This document shows, piece by piece, positions 6,715-15,346 of a DNA stretch of 28,287 nucleotides. Within the stretch, counting starts at the first letter, position 1. Every line of letters begins with the position of its first letter. The stretch lies in the NCBI GenBank assembly GCA_016293535.1, contig JAEDEB010000025.1, forward strand, positions 1 to 28,287, written 5' to 3'. The stretch is from Bacteroidales bacterium. GTDB taxonomy: Bacteria > Bacteroidota > Bacteroidia > Bacteroidales > UBA932. The position numbers were made by a program, and so were the translations under genes. The notes under the pieces are model-generated. The model was not told the origin of the DNA and did not search any database. It saw only the letters and a list, made by a program, of their open reading frames with translations.

Positions 6715-8850
6715 TTACTTGGTCAATGAACTGACATCTATCTGTGACGCAGTGACATTCCCGTCGTAGCGGGCCAGGGGTTCTCCCCCATAGAAAGGAT
6801 ATACAAATGTGCTTTCCTCAGTGTGTACCACCCATAAACTTCGGCTGCCCGCTATATACTCAGGAAGACCCGTAATCCTCTCCTGTGGGGCTATCCCCTT
6901 CCATGAAGCCGGCATTTCTCCCTTGAGATTGTACATATCCACAGTGTTGTCACTATTGAGTACCATTATGTTGTATTTGCGCGACCCGCTGAAGTCATAT
7001 ACATCGGGACCGAGCGCAACTTCCTTTCCGAGAGCCAGAGGGAAGCCCTCGACCGGACGGCCCAGACGGTCGTAGAGATGGAGGGAAGAAGCGCTGCAGA
7101 AGAGGAACTGGAGTTTCCCGTTGTTGAAGAAATCCACGCAGCCCACGCGGCCGCAAAGGGAACCGTCGAAAGGCACGGCCCACAGTTCGTTGCCTTCCTC
7201 CGTCAGTGAAAGACGGCCTGACTCGCAGGACAGGAGATTGTCCTTGCCTGTACCGGTATTGCGTACTTTGAACGGGCCCGCAGGAATCTCAAGGCCGGTC
7301 TGGTCACTCGTCTTCTTTCTGACGGTCGGCTGTCCCTTCACAAGTGCGGAACGGAGCGAGGTTCCGGAACGGGAAGAGGTGATGCTCAGGGAGAAACTCT
7401 CTTCGCCTCCATATGAGGCGGCCTCTAGACCGGCTTCGAAATTCTTCTGAAAAAGTTTTCTGAGCATGGTAGCATTCCCGCTCATCCTCATCCATGCATA
7501 CGCAACGGTATTCTTTTCTGATGGCAGGGCTGAATGGGCAAGAAGGGCCGGGGCCTCAGAGAGCCTGTCAGCTGAAAGGAAATTCCTGACGTAAGCCTCT
7601 ATCGCATTTCTGCTGCCTATTATGAGCCAGTCCCCAGATGCCGTGCAGCAGCTCTCATCCTCGAGGGAGAACATCTGGCCGAACACCGAAGCTGCGAACC
7701 CGGGATATGGAAAGTCATTGACGCCCTCCCTGAAACATTCGTCCGGCGCTGAAGCATGAAGAAGGAGGAACTTTTCTGAAGTTCCCTTCACATCCACACG
7801 GGCAACGGCAAGCTCCGTGAGGCCGAGTGAACCTATCCATGTCTTTGGAGCCACGCCTTTGGCATCAGCAAGAGCCTTCTGTTTCGAAAGGAACTTGCTT
7901 ATGCCTATCCTCGAGTCAGCATACGACTGATAAGCCTTTGCATAAGCCTGAACGTCGGATGTAGGCATAGTGAAGAACCAACTGCATGAGGCTGGCAGAA
8001 CCTCGGCCACGTGGGAGGCTGCTGGCTTGCAGGAGGAAAAGGCCTTGAAGAACTGATGGACGCCCTCGGAACCGTTGACCGTACCGCTCAGTGCCAGTTT
8101 CGAGGCGCTGTTCTCATCTATGCTGAATGCAGCCCAACTTCCCAGCGATTTGAAGAAATCAGCATAGCCCAGACAGGAGTCTGAAACTATTGTCGAGAAT
8201 ATCTTTCCGCAGTTTTCCACACAGACCAGCATAAGCATATCTCCGTCAATGGATGCGAGAGTCTGAAGAAAACCGTCGGCATCGGCTACTGAAGCATCGC
8301 TTGCCTGATGGCGCAGTCCCGACTGTAGCACTATGTCGCTCGGAGATATGAAGATGCGGGACGAACTCCAGGCTGAGCTGAGACTGAGGGAGTCGGCAAG
8401 AGCCATGATGGCGGAGGCGTCCACCGAACAGGAATCCCTGCCCTTGTGGTCATCTATCACGAGCAGAGGAAGGAGTTCCCCTGTATAATGAAAGGATACG
8501 ACGGTCCCGGATGAGTTAAGGGACTGTATCTGTCTCGAGGAAATCAGGCTGGAAAGGGAATCCATGAATTTCCTGAAAGGCTCCGGAGCCGCAGAGGCCA
8601 GAGGAGCCCATCCCAGAGCCGACCTGTCTGTATACAGGCCTGCGGCAGACTGCAGGTCTGAAGGGATGAAAACTGCCACGGCATCGGTCGGAACACAGGA
8701 GAGAAGTTCCGACTTCTGTCGGTATACAACACTTTCGGCATCCTGCCCTGTCCGGTCAGCACCCCGGAAGACCACTGCCGTAAGGACTGCTATCACAACA
8801 AGAAGTCCCGCTACGGCTGCAATTGCCATTGTCAACAGTTTTCTGTCCAT
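6715..8850 (-). CDS. Membrane-anchored periplasmic protein, possibly DUF3352-like
   Basis: A 711-residue protein of unknown function. Residues 8-29 are a hydrophobic anchor after a short basic start, and the rest should be periplasmic. The body is rich in Ser and Ala, starting with a segment (CVPTDAVAVFIPSDL) that recalls DUF3352-type proteins. The end (about 560-700) has short strands with Asp/Asn turns (LYDRLGRPVEGFPL, NSDNTVDMYNLKGEMP) like FG-GAP or propeller blades. There is no catalytic motif. It begins 17 bases from a TATCTTTG promoter box and leads the operon with the deaminase and protease genes. Proteins of this look are shared widely in Bacteroidota beside housekeeping genes, so I count it as core rather than as part of the PUL. 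The DUF name is from memory of the pattern and is uncertain. Confidence 0.7.
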   Translation of the reverse strand: MDRKLLTMAIAAVAGLLVVIAVLTAVVFRGADRTGQDAESVVYRQKSELLSCVPTDAVAVFIPSDLQSAAGLYTDRSALGWAPLASAAPEPFRKFMDSLSSLISSRQIQSLNSSGTVVSFHYTGELLPLLVIDDHKGRDSCSVDASAIMALADSLSLSSAWSSSRIFISPSDIVLQSGLRHQASDASVADADGFLQTLASIDGDMLMLVCVENCGKIFSTIVSDSCLGYADFFKSLGSWAAFSIDENSASKLALSGTVNGSEGVHQFFKAFSSCKPAASHVAEVLPASCSWFFTMPTSDVQAYAKAYQSYADSRIGISKFLSKQKALADAKGVAPKTWIGSLGLTELAVARVDVKGTSEKFLLLHASAPDECFREGVNDFPYPGFAASVFGQMFSLEDESCCTASGDWLIIGSRNAIEAYVRNFLSADRLSEAPALLAHSALPSEKNTVAYAWMRMSGNATMLRKLFQKNFEAGLEAASYGGEESFSLSITSSRSGTSLRSALVKGQPTVRKKTSDQTGLEIPAGPFKVRNTGTGKDNLLSCESGRLSLTEEGNELWAVPFDGSLCGRVGCVDFFNNGKLQFLFCSASSLHLYDRLGRPVEGFPLALGKEVALGPDVYDFSGSRKYNIMVLNSDNTVDMYNLKGEMPASWKGIAPQERITGLPEYIAGSRSLWVVHTEESTFVYPFYGGEPLARYDGNVTASQIDVSSLTK

Positions 8851-8866
8851 ATACTATTACTAAGTG

Positions 8867-8874
8867 CAAAGATA
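8867..8874 (-). promoter_or_regulatory. Predicted promoter -7 box for the 711-aa protein/deaminase/protease operon
   Basis: TATCTTTG reads on the - strand, an exact match to the Bacteroidota -7 consensus TAnnTTTG and followed by CA. No good TTTG lies 19-21 bases upstream. The start codon is at 8850, so the leader would be very short (about 12 bases). It fits a separate promoter for this core operon rather than read-through from the PUL. Confidence 0.55.
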
Positions 8875-8909
8875 ATCAATTCCACGTTGGAACTTGAGAA
8901 ACCAGAGGA

Positions 8910-10181
8910 TTAATGAACCCCGTAACTCCAGTTGAAAATATTGCCGTCCTTGTCTGTGCAGTTGAGGAAACTGATCCTGGCCTTTGGAGCATCTACGCTG
9001 ACCGGGCAGTCCGAACGGTAGTTCCTCATTCTGCAATTCACTCCCGTGACCACAAGGAACTCGTCAGACTCTATTCTGATGAAATCCTCGGAGCAGCGCT
9101 GATTTGTGATGACCGGGTTGTCACCCGAAAAGCAGTCCACGTTGACAAGGGAGAGATGGCCCTTGCCGCTGACGCTTATCGGATGTATCTCGGAGATGTC
9201 CCCTGCAGGCGAAGCATTCGCTATGATGGAACCCTGGGCGACCTCCCATACCCGGTTGAACTGGGAATCCCCGCCCTTGAATATTCCGTTGGTGACACAG
9301 TCGAAATTGAAGTTCGTGAGCTGTCCGTAGGTTGCCGGGCCGAGATACAGTCCTCCGTAGTTTCCGAAGGTGAAAAGGTCCATGCACTGGGCATTGTCCG
9401 TATGGTCTATCCAGAAGGTATAGTTTCGCCGGGCAACCACATGGTCTATGACAGATTTGTCAAATGTCCGCCCGAACTCCCTCATATTTGCCGGATTGAC
9501 GTGACAGTGAAGCATGCGCGGTATGTCGTAGCAGTAGTCCACAGCTATGAACTCCCCGCTCAGAGGATAGCCGTAACAGTGCTCGAAGAGTATCTGCTCG
9601 CAGGCAAATTCCCTTGAGGCGCGGAAATCCATCGCGAAATATTCCCCATAGAAGCTCAGGCAGCTGAGGGTGACTCCGTTGACCTTGGATTCACGGGACA
9701 CGCTGATGGTAGGAGGATATGCCTCTATTCCTTCGGGAGAGGAATTCGGCTGCAGGGGATAATAGAACTGGCAGCCGCGTATCTGGGTTGCGGACTCGAC
9801 CGTGATGAAGGGGGCATTCTTGTCCGTAATGACGAAAAGGGAGCCCGTCGGAGCCCCTTCGCAGACCGTTCCCCTTCCCGTAGGGCCATGAACCCCTACC
9901 AGGGAGACGTTCTTCTTCAGGACAATTCCGCTCCTTACGGGATATCCTCCCTTGACAGGCTCGACATACAGGGCGGCACCGCGGTCGGAAGCCCAGTCAA
10001 TGGCCTCCTGAAGCCTCTTGCGGTTGAGTTCCGGCGAGTTCTCCGGAAGTACTCCGAAACTGCGGATGGAATAGCAGGACAGCGGATCTGCGGATACTGC
10101 GACCGTTTTGTGCGATGACGGCGAGCACGAAGCCGCAGTCAAAGCAGCGGCGGCAAGGAGAAGGATGGCAAATTTCTTCAT
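8910..10181 (-). CDS. Pectate-lyase-superfamily beta-helix lipoprotein
   Basis: A 423-residue protein with a lipoprotein signal (hydrophobic core, then AASC with Cys19), so it sits on the outside or periplasmic face of a membrane. Residues about 38-110 match the start of the pectate lyase superfamily (Pectate_lyase_3): the phrase IRSFGVLPENSPELNRKRLQ, followed by DWASDRGAALYVEPVKGGYPV. The remainder shows the strand-turn-strand rhythm of a right-handed beta-helix. This fold carries polysaccharide lyases, GH28-type hydrolases and non-catalytic binders; I cannot identify catalytic residues, so the activity is open. It lies downstream of the Big_2/propeller gene, from which it is separated by a terminator-like hairpin, and has its own predicted promoter. 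It is most likely part of the PUL as a surface enzyme or glycan-binding factor. Confidence 0.75.
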   Translation of the reverse strand: MKKFAILLLAAAALTAASCSPSSHKTVAVSADPLSCYSIRSFGVLPENSPELNRKRLQEAIDWASDRGAALYVEPVKGGYPVRSGIVLKKNVSLVGVHGPTGRGTVCEGAPTGSLFVITDKNAPFITVESATQIRGCQFYYPLQPNSSPEGIEAYPPTISVSRESKVNGVTLSCLSFYGEYFAMDFRASREFACEQILFEHCYGYPLSGEFIAVDYCYDIPRMLHCHVNPANMREFGRTFDKSVIDHVVARRNYTFWIDHTDNAQCMDLFTFGNYGGLYLGPATYGQLTNFNFDCVTNGIFKGGDSQFNRVWEVAQGSIIANASPAGDISEIHPISVSGKGHLSLVNVDCFSGDNPVITNQRCSEDFIRIESDEFLVVTGVNCRMRNYRSDCPVSVDAPKARISFLNCTDKDGNIFNWSYGVH

Positions 10182-10199
10182 GACATATTACGGTTATTG

Positions 10200-10226
10200 A
10201 AAAAGGGATGGCCACAAGGCCATCCC
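10200..10226 (-). terminator. Intrinsic terminator (or attenuator) between PUL genes
   Basis: On the - strand: a perfect 9-bp stem GGGATGGCC/GGCCATCCC with a TTGT loop, followed by five T. It lies 66 bases after the Big_2/propeller gene and ends only 18 bases before the start codon of the beta-helix gene. It is therefore both the end of the main operon and part of the beta-helix gene's leader. Confidence 0.8.
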
Positions 10227-10246
10227 CGTTCATTTCTGATATCTCA

Positions 10247-10260
10247 GCTCACGGGTGAGC
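10247..10260. repeat. Short perfect inverted repeat at the predicted transcription start
   Basis: GCTCAC-GG-GTGAGC, a 6-bp inverted repeat with two bases between the arms. It directly follows, in - strand reading, the TATATTTG box at 10267-10260 and shares its last base, so it covers the predicted start of transcription. It could be an operator for a dimeric regulator; the loop is too short for an RNA hairpin. Confidence 0.45.
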
Positions 10261-10291
10261 AAATATACTCAAACTCGCAGGCAGAGCCAAA
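10260..10291 (-). promoter_or_regulatory. Predicted promoter of the beta-helix lipoprotein gene
   Basis: TTTG at 10291-10288, a 20-base spacer, then TATATTTG at 10267-10260, a full match to the Bacteroidota primary promoter consensus. It begins at the base next to the stop codon of the Big_2/propeller gene. Transcription would start near 10254 and give a leader of about 73 bases that contains the terminator-like hairpin. Confidence 0.65.
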
Positions 10292-12406
10292 TTATTCCGC
10301 ATATACGAGGTTTGCGTTCTTGCTGCTGCAGACATCGCCGCCCATACCGGACCAGCCGCCTGCACGCTTGCTCGATATGCAGCGTACGAAAACGGTAGGC
10401 TCACCGTTCTCAGCATTCCTTGCGCACATCACGAACCAGTTGCCTCCCATATTTGCAGAGCCCTGATAGTTGCCTCCCAGAATAGGTGCATTGGCAATTA
10501 CCTTCATGTCAGCCTCCTCGGCATTGATATCATACTTGACGATTCTCAGGGCACCGTTCTCCTTGAAGGTAGTGTATATGCAGCCGTCCTCGGCATAGCT
10601 GACCGCGTCGAAATTCCTGTTGTTCTCACCGTTCTGGAAAAGAGTCTCGAGCGCAGGAGGATTTGCATTGAGGTCCACCCTCATTACCTTACCTTGCGAA
10701 GAGCAGCCTCCGAAGAGATATCTGTCGGTAAGACCAAGGGAGAAGTGGAGTCCGAGCCCGGTAGCCGCTCCGGTGAGGTGCTTTGCGTCATCATATCCGC
10801 CTACAGGAAGATGAAGAATAGTGGCGCTGCCGCCGAAATAAACCTTGGTCTGGTCCCTTGACACTGCAGGAGCCGTAATATCTGCGAGAGAACCGGTATG
10901 GGAATTACTCTCCTTGGTTATTGTGAGGGTCTTTTTGGCACTGTCATACTGAATCCAGTGGGCTGACTTGGAATTAATATTCCTGTGCATGAGTATGAGG
11001 TTCCCGCTTGTAACTGCAAACTGAACGGCTCCAAGACCTTTCGTATACTTCACTGTCTTGTCAACACAGTCCGCAGCGTCAGAGAAATCGAGGGATGCGA
11101 GCTCCGCTCCCGTAGAAGCATCGATGGCAACGAACTTGTGTGTTGCGAGAGGAACGAAGAGCACTGAGGCGTCGTCACTGAGCGCTGGACCGCTACCTAC
11201 CATGCAGGATGGAGTTCCGGACGTTTCGCTGAGTCCCGGAACGGCATACTCCCACTTCATGATCATATCCTCGCCGTAGCAGAATACCTTGTGGTTGTTG
11301 CAGCAGTACACGTCACCGTTGCGAGGGTTGACGCAGAACTGGCCTCCGTTATTGGTAAAGTTGGCATTGGACGGAACAAGCAGATCCACTACGTTGATTT
11401 TACGGGTCTCCAGATCTATCTGAATGAGCTGGCGCTTGTTGGTACCTGTATCGCTGTTGCGGGTCTGGAAATACACCTTGGTGCACTGCTTGTTGAAGAC
11501 AGGATTGCTGTTTCTCGCCCATGTAGGAATCTGCACCTTCATCCAGAAGACCTCCACAGGGACTTCGATATTCTGGGTCAGCTGAGCGCCTTCCATTTCA
11601 GCCTTGAGAGAAATCATGGCCTTAGGCATCTCGGTACCTGCCTGCGCGTCTTCGAGGCTCTGCTCCACATCCACTGCAAACTCGACCTCGTCGCCGCTGT
11701 ATTCAACTCCGTTCACGGTCCATACAGCATTGGTGATTGAAGGATAAGCTGTCTTGTTGAGCTTCCAGGCAGCCTTCCTGCCGGCATAGATTGTACCTTC
11801 AGGAAGTATATACAGAGGTTCAGTTCCTATGACTGCGAACTTCTGGGAAGCGGTTTTTGCTCCCACTTGCGAGGTAGCGGTAATGGTTACCGAGCCTGTT
11901 CCGACAAAGCTTACTTCAGCCTTGCCGCCGTCCTTTGGCGTCACGGTGGCAATCTGCTCGTCGCTTGAGCTCCAGTTCAGGGTCTTGTTGGTAGGATCCG
12001 CAGGATCGAACTCTACTTCAAGTTCCTTCTTGTCACCCTTGTTGACAACGAGGGCGTTTTCCTGACCGTTCTTGATGGAGATGCCGTTGATTTCGGTATC
12101 CGAGACGGTGAGGTTGCATATTCCCTCGACGCCGTTGATAACGGCTGTGATGACTGCCTGACCGGGGGCTACGGCAGTCACGAGACCGGTAGGGGCAACG
12201 GTTGCAATCTGAGTATCCGAAGACCTCCATTCGGTCTCTGTAGTGACAACTGCTTCGGCAGGAGATGCCTTTGCCTCAAGGAGTTTCTTGCCTCCGACAA
12301 CGAGGGTGAGCTCTCCAGGGGTCACTTCAACACTTTTCACCTGTACTTCCTTGGTACAGGACATTACGGCCAGGACGGCCATAATGGCGATCAATGTTCT
12401 TTTCAT
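10292..12406 (-). CDS. Lipoprotein with two Big_2 domains and a propeller-like C-terminal region
   Basis: A 704-residue lipoprotein. I chose the ATG at 12406 because MKRTLIAIMAVLAVMSC is a proper lipoprotein signal (Cys17); the longer reading from 12463 would put an unfit hydrophilic leader in front and overlap the preceding gene. Residues about 22-105 and 108-195 are two bacterial Ig-like Big_2 domains (SVEVTPGELTLVVGGK; WSSSDEQIATVTP). Residues about 290-704 form repeats of strand and aspartate-rich turns resembling a PQQ-like or YncE-like beta-propeller, with phrases such as GDVYCCNNHKVFCYG. There are no catalytic motifs. In SusCD operons this place is usually held by a surface glycan-binding protein, and I infer that role. 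It is the last gene before the operon's terminator, 37 bases after the DUF3823 gene. Confidence 0.75.
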   Translation of the reverse strand: MKRTLIAIMAVLAVMSCTKEVQVKSVEVTPGELTLVVGGKKLLEAKASPAEAVVTTETEWRSSDTQIATVAPTGLVTAVAPGQAVITAVINGVEGICNLTVSDTEINGISIKNGQENALVVNKGDKKELEVEFDPADPTNKTLNWSSSDEQIATVTPKDGGKAEVSFVGTGSVTITATSQVGAKTASQKFAVIGTEPLYILPEGTIYAGRKAAWKLNKTAYPSITNAVWTVNGVEYSGDEVEFAVDVEQSLEDAQAGTEMPKAMISLKAEMEGAQLTQNIEVPVEVFWMKVQIPTWARNSNPVFNKQCTKVYFQTRNSDTGTNKRQLIQIDLETRKINVVDLLVPSNANFTNNGGQFCVNPRNGDVYCCNNHKVFCYGEDMIMKWEYAVPGLSETSGTPSCMVGSGPALSDDASVLFVPLATHKFVAIDASTGAELASLDFSDAADCVDKTVKYTKGLGAVQFAVTSGNLILMHRNINSKSAHWIQYDSAKKTLTITKESNSHTGSLADITAPAVSRDQTKVYFGGSATILHLPVGGYDDAKHLTGAATGLGLHFSLGLTDRYLFGGCSSQGKVMRVDLNANPPALETLFQNGENNRNFDAVSYAEDGCIYTTFKENGALRIVKYDINAEEADMKVIANAPILGGNYQGSANMGGNWFVMCARNAENGEPTVFVRCISSKRAGGWSGMGGDVCSSKNANLVYAE

Positions 12407-12443
12407 AACTGAATAATTGGTGTTAGTATTAGTTTGTGATGAT

Positions 12444-13265
12444 TCATTCCGCTTCAGGGACATTGATTTCCCTCACCTCCGAGAAGTTGTACCTCCTCTC
12501 TCCCGCCGTGCTGTAGTTGATGCGTGCAGCAGCCCTTATGAAGAGCTTCCTTCCAGCCTTGAGCGTACCTCTCGAACTGATGGTTATCGGTGTGCCTATG
12601 CTCTTCTCGAACTGGTTTCCACCATAATCGATTACATTGGACCAGCTGGAATACTGGTTGTTGCTGTCGACAGTGGAAGAATAGCCAACGAAGAGCCTGA
12701 CGTCTGTCACATTGGTGAAATTGTCATTCCATCCGCCCATGGGCTCCACCTTTGCCTTGAATTCCTCCTTGCTCGTGGCCCTTGTCACCAGCACCTGGGC
12801 TGTCACGACGCCACCGCTTACCACGGGTTCCCCTACAATCTCCACTTTCAGGAAAGGCTGAACCATGAAATTGACGGTGGTGGTATTCCTGATATCCGTA
12901 TTTACTGACCCGTCCTCGATGATGAAGTTGTCCGGATCCGTACGGACAATAGGAATGAACGGACCGTCCACGGTGACATTGTAATGACCCTTGAAAATCT
13001 TTGTATTCCTGTACGTGCCGTCAGGCATTGCATAGAAGTCCGGATTGTGGCTCACATTGTCCCCGTAGCTGAGTTCGGTCAGACGGACTCGTATGCCCCT
13101 GCTGTTCTGCTCGGTGAGCACCGGTTCTCCTGTCTCCACGTCTATGACCTTGCCCACTATGGTCTCCTTGGGTCCGTCCAGGTTGTCCAGGGCGAAGAAA
13201 GAGCAGGACTGCAGTCCGCTCACGAGAGCAAATCCTGCAAGTATGTATGAGAATGTCTTTTTCAT
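12444..13265 (-). CDS. DUF3823 lipoprotein of a SusCD operon
   Basis: A 273-residue lipoprotein (signal with LQSC, Cys21). The start of the mature part, LDGPKETIVGKVIDVETGEP, followed by the R-L-T-E-L-S-Y segment and FKGHYNVTVDGPFIPI, is characteristic of DUF3823, a Bacteroidota family found directly after susD and built of a prealbumin-like and a second beta domain. It is thought to lie on the outer surface near the SusCD complex, but its molecular role is not established. It starts 6 bases after the susD stop. The sequence is complete, with no odd features. Confidence 0.85.
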   Translation of the reverse strand: MKKTFSYILAGFALVSGLQSCSFFALDNLDGPKETIVGKVIDVETGEPVLTEQNSRGIRVRLTELSYGDNVSHNPDFYAMPDGTYRNTKIFKGHYNVTVDGPFIPIVRTDPDNFIIEDGSVNTDIRNTTTVNFMVQPFLKVEIVGEPVVSGGVVTAQVLVTRATSKEEFKAKVEPMGGWNDNFTNVTDVRLFVGYSSTVDSNNQYSSWSNVIDYGGNQFEKSIGTPITISSRGTLKAGRKLFIRAAARINYSTAGERRYNFSEVREINVPEAE

Positions 13266-13271
13266 ATCTTA

Positions 13272-15335
13272 TTATCTGTTAGGCTGCTGGTCTATATACT
13301 TGCTCTTGGTGACTTCACCTGAAGGGATGGCGAAATAGTAGCTTACCGGAGAGAATCCGAAGGTCTTGTGATTGTCGAAGCATATATCGAAGAACCACTT
13401 GTTCGCCTTTGTCGAATAGAAAGGATAGAGTCCGCGGAAGGCATAGGCATTGCCGTCTCCGTAGGTGGTCTTGTCCTTGTAGTAACCCCAGAAGTAGTCC
13501 CTGTTGTCCTCGTCGTTTACCCTCCAGCGGCGAATGTCCCACTTGGACTTCTGCTCGAAAGCCAACTCCTTGCGGCGCTCTTTGCGTACTATGTCCCTGC
13601 TCTGATTGTCGCCTGTCAGCTCTGTCTCCAGAGGGTTTGCTCCTGCCCTGTCGCGTATGTCCCTGATAGCGGCCGTTGCCACGGCAAGCATATCCTCACC
13701 CTCGACCGGACAAGGCTTTCCCACCATCGCGAGCTCTACGGCTGCCTCGGCAGCGGTGAGAAGAACCTCGGCATAGCGCATGAGTATGAAAGGCTGGTCT
13801 GACTTGCCCTCACCTATGTCCTTGAGTTCACGCTCGGGATCGAGGTACTTTCTCAGGTACAGGCCGGTAATAGTGGACTCGGAATTGGAGAAGAAAGGAC
13901 CGTTGGCTCCGGCTGCATAGCAGGTGACGGTCTGTCCCTCGGCATTGACATAAGTAAACTCTTCCGTATTGACGTTAGGGCTCAGGAATAGTGTCCTGTT
14001 GTTCTTGTCGCTATACATCGGGAGGTGCTGATAGAAGCGGCCTCTCTGGGAAAAGTGATAGCTGTCCTTGAGCGGGGAAATAGGCAGATCGCCCGTATAG
14101 AAGCCCATTCTGACCTCGATTTCCTCCTTCTTGAAGACATCTCCAGGGAAAATCACATAGGCCCTCAGACGCGGTTCCACGTTCTCGAACAAATCCATAG
14201 GATTATCGAAGAGAAGGTAATGACCGCTAGTATTGTCAACTCCGTCCGTAACCCTGATGGAACCGTCCGCATAGGTCTGGAAACCGTCGAAAAGCTCCAT
14301 GAAGTCCTCTGTAGGACAGGTTCCGGCCGAGAGCGGCATCCTGAATATCCAAGGCGAGCTGTAGGCGTCAAGTCCATGCGACAGTATAGGATACTCGTAC
14401 TTGCGCACCAGTATGTTCTCAGGACTCGTGAGGTCTCTCCACATATCGTTCATATTCTTGTACTGGGCCTCCTTGTCATCCTTAGCCCAGGACTTCCTGT
14501 AGAGTGAGAACCTCTTGGAGGCAATGATTGCGCTCGCCGCCTTGTACGCCTCGGAGAAATACCTGATGGAGCATTCCTGCCACTCTTCTTCGGAGAAACC
14601 AATCACGCGGACACCGGTCTTCTTTCCGAAGCCGGTGAGTCTGCCTCCCACCTGCTCGTTGTACTTTGCAACCGAACCGGCATAAAGCATGGCATCCGCC
14701 TTGAATGCCAGGGCCGCCCATCTGTCGGCGGTACAGTCGAAGGTAGGGTCTGAAGGGAGCAACTCCACAGCCTTGTCCCAGTCCTCGAGAATCGCGTCCC
14801 ATGTGTCCCTCTCGGAGAACCTTGCGATTTCGATCTCGCCCTCGAAAGGATACTTGATTTCCTCCTTCACTATAGGAATGCCTCCGAAACGTTTGGCCAT
14901 CTGAGTGAACACGAAGGCTCTGACGAAATAGGCCTGTCCGAGGAACTCGTTGTAACTGCGCTCGGGATACTTGTTTCTGTACTGCGGAAGAGCCGCGAGG
15001 AGATGGTTCGCATCCCGGACGAGAGTGTAACCCCTGCCCCAGAGGGAAGCGTCCTCTCCTATGAAGGCGCGGCAGATGTCGTCACGGGTAAGAGCCTCAC
15101 CTGTTCCCTCGACGCCGAGACATCCGAGGAATGTGTTGCCGTCGAAACCCCTCTTGGCTATGTACTTGAAGTCCTCCCAAGGCATCTGGGTATACATACG
15201 CGACAGGTAAATCGCCATTCCTGACTGGTTGGTCAGGAGATCGTCGTCGGTGACGATGTTCTTCGGCGGGATATCCGGTACGCAGGAGATGAATGCAAGC
15301 GCTGCTATTGCCGTCACTATTATATTCCTGTTCAT
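13272..15335 (-). CDS. susD: SusD/RagB-family nutrient-binding outer-membrane lipoprotein
   Basis: A 687-residue lipoprotein (FISC, Cys18) that serves as the lid and binding partner of the SusC channel. The SusD N-terminal helices are seen at about residues 60-130 (MAIYLSRMYTQMPWEDF and LVRDANHLLAALPQYRNKYP), followed by the conserved FLGQAYFVRAFVFTQMAKRFGGIP segment near 130-150. The C-terminal half has the RagB/SusD pattern AEVLLTAAEAA and the closing ERRKELAFEQKSKWDIRRW helix. Its length exceeds that of starch SusD (about 550), as is common for oligosaccharide-type SusD proteins. It starts 11 bases after the susC stop, forming the standard pair. The ligand cannot be predicted from sequence alone. 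Confidence 0.95.
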   Translation of the reverse strand: MNRNIIVTAIAALAFISCVPDIPPKNIVTDDDLLTNQSGMAIYLSRMYTQMPWEDFKYIAKRGFDGNTFLGCLGVEGTGEALTRDDICRAFIGEDASLWGRGYTLVRDANHLLAALPQYRNKYPERSYNEFLGQAYFVRAFVFTQMAKRFGGIPIVKEEIKYPFEGEIEIARFSERDTWDAILEDWDKAVELLPSDPTFDCTADRWAALAFKADAMLYAGSVAKYNEQVGGRLTGFGKKTGVRVIGFSEEEWQECSIRYFSEAYKAASAIIASKRFSLYRKSWAKDDKEAQYKNMNDMWRDLTSPENILVRKYEYPILSHGLDAYSSPWIFRMPLSAGTCPTEDFMELFDGFQTYADGSIRVTDGVDNTSGHYLLFDNPMDLFENVEPRLRAYVIFPGDVFKKEEIEVRMGFYTGDLPISPLKDSYHFSQRGRFYQHLPMYSDKNNRTLFLSPNVNTEEFTYVNAEGQTVTCYAAGANGPFFSNSESTITGLYLRKYLDPERELKDIGEGKSDQPFILMRYAEVLLTAAEAAVELAMVGKPCPVEGEDMLAVATAAIRDIRDRAGANPLETELTGDNQSRDIVRKERRKELAFEQKSKWDIRRWRVNDEDNRDYFWGYYKDKTTYGDGNAYAFRGLYPFYSTKANKWFFDICFDNHKTFGFSPVSYYFAIPSGEVTKSKYIDQQPNR

Positions 15336-15346
15336 ATGCCTTTCCT

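Noticed and set aside
8851..8909. Left attachment site matching the tRNA-Arg 3' end
   Set aside because: I looked for a repeat of the CTGCTCGGGACT region near the left edge of the PUL and found none.
12407..12463. Longer N-terminus of the Big_2/propeller protein from an ATG at 12463
   Set aside because: It would overlap the DUF3823 gene and hide the lipoprotein signal that starts at 12406.
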